Source: JBFMCU01 sp964428225
GTDB lineage: Bacteria > Planctomycetota > UBA1135 > GCA-002686595
Direction of reading: 5' to 3'
Assembly (NCBI GenBank): GCA_964428225.1
Contig: CAYRXS010000303.1
Location: forward strand, 1 to 7,628
DNA: 7,628 bases
The notes under the pieces are model-generated. The model did not search any database. It was not told the origin of the DNA and worked only from the letters and a program-made list of their open reading frames with translations. Shown here in pieces: positions 7,539 through 7,628 of this stretch (position 1 is its first letter; each line of letters begins with the position of its first letter). The translations under genes were made by a program, and so were the position numbers.

Positions 7539-7579
7539 GGCGGGGAGAGGGGGCAAACCGTCCACAGCCCCCGCCCGCC
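7539..7579 (+). terminator. Strong hairpin directly after mutS2 (possible terminator)
   Basis: Two stacked perfect stems are visible: GGCGGG (7539-7544) with CCCGCC (7574-7579), and GGGGGC (7549-7554) with GCCCCC (7567-7572). They are separated by a small internal loop (GAGA opposite G) and closed by a 12-nt loop. The hairpin starts two bases after the TGA. No T-run follows, so it may work as a stem-only terminator or an mRNA 3'-end stabiliser. Confidence 0.5.
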
Positions 7580-7586
7580 AGGGGTC

Positions 7587-7622
7587 ACGGAAAACGACCG
7601 CGTTGTGAGCGGTGTGGTTTCC
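7587..7622 (-). terminator. Possible minus-strand terminator at the right edge
   Basis: On the minus strand ACCGC-(TCACAAC)-GCGGT (7613-7597) is followed by CGTTTTCC, that is, a short stem and a four-T run. GGAAA and TTTCC flank it as an outer inverted repeat (7589-7593 and 7618-7622). It would end a convergent gene lying beyond the window. The stem is only five pairs, so the call is tentative. Confidence 0.28.
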
Positions 7623-7628
7623 CGGATT

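Noticed and set aside
5513..7588. Minus-strand 691-codon frame opposite mutS2
   Set aside because: Antisense shadow of mutS2; the His/Arg/Pro-rich product carries no domain signature.

Overview
The window is GC-rich throughout and gene-dense. It reads as chromosomal housekeeping DNA from an uncultured, high-GC, didermic bacterium. Two clear lipoprotein signal peptides, and a third broken one, support a cell envelope with lipoproteins. The HU-like protein has a divergent arm and a low-complexity tail that remind me of Planctomycetota. That placement is inference from remembered family features, not from a search. There are no insertion sequences, tRNAs, rRNAs, CRISPR repeats or prophage genes.

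Layout from left to right. (1) 1-365, minus strand: the 5' part of an exported or lipoprotein-like gene that runs off the window edge. An in-frame TGA sits exactly where the lipobox cysteine should be. (2) 366-481: a divergent intergenic region with nested inverted repeats. (3) 482-3557, plus strand: a tight four-gene cluster of trpS, a small unknown lipoprotein, a TPR lipoprotein and dtd. The first gap is 30 nt and the next two junctions are ATGA overlaps. (4) 3558-3767: a non-coding stretch with an AT-rich promoter-like island and a GC-rich hairpin. (5) 3768-4184, plus: an HU/IHF-family DNA-binding protein with a Pro/Gly-rich tail. (6) 4181-5344, minus: a cystathionine gamma-synthase-type PLP enzyme, convergent with the HU gene, the two stop codons overlapping in one CTAG. 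(7) 5345-5419: a short divergent promoter region. (8) 5420-7537, plus: a MutS2-family ATPase that ends after its KOW-like domain and has no Smr nuclease domain. (9) 7538-7628: two hairpins, one terminator-like.

Functionally, trpS and dtd make a coherent pair: TrpRS charges tRNA(Trp), and D-aminoacyl-tRNA deacylase removes D-amino acids, including D-Trp and D-Tyr, from wrongly charged tRNAs. The two lipoproteins between them look like envelope proteins of unknown role. The remaining genes (HU-like, metB-like, mutS2) are independent units.

I do not see a new multi-gene system. The most notable points are the TGA at the lipobox cysteine, the Smr-less MutS2 with a probably leaderless GTG start, and the trpS-lipoprotein-TPR-dtd cluster.
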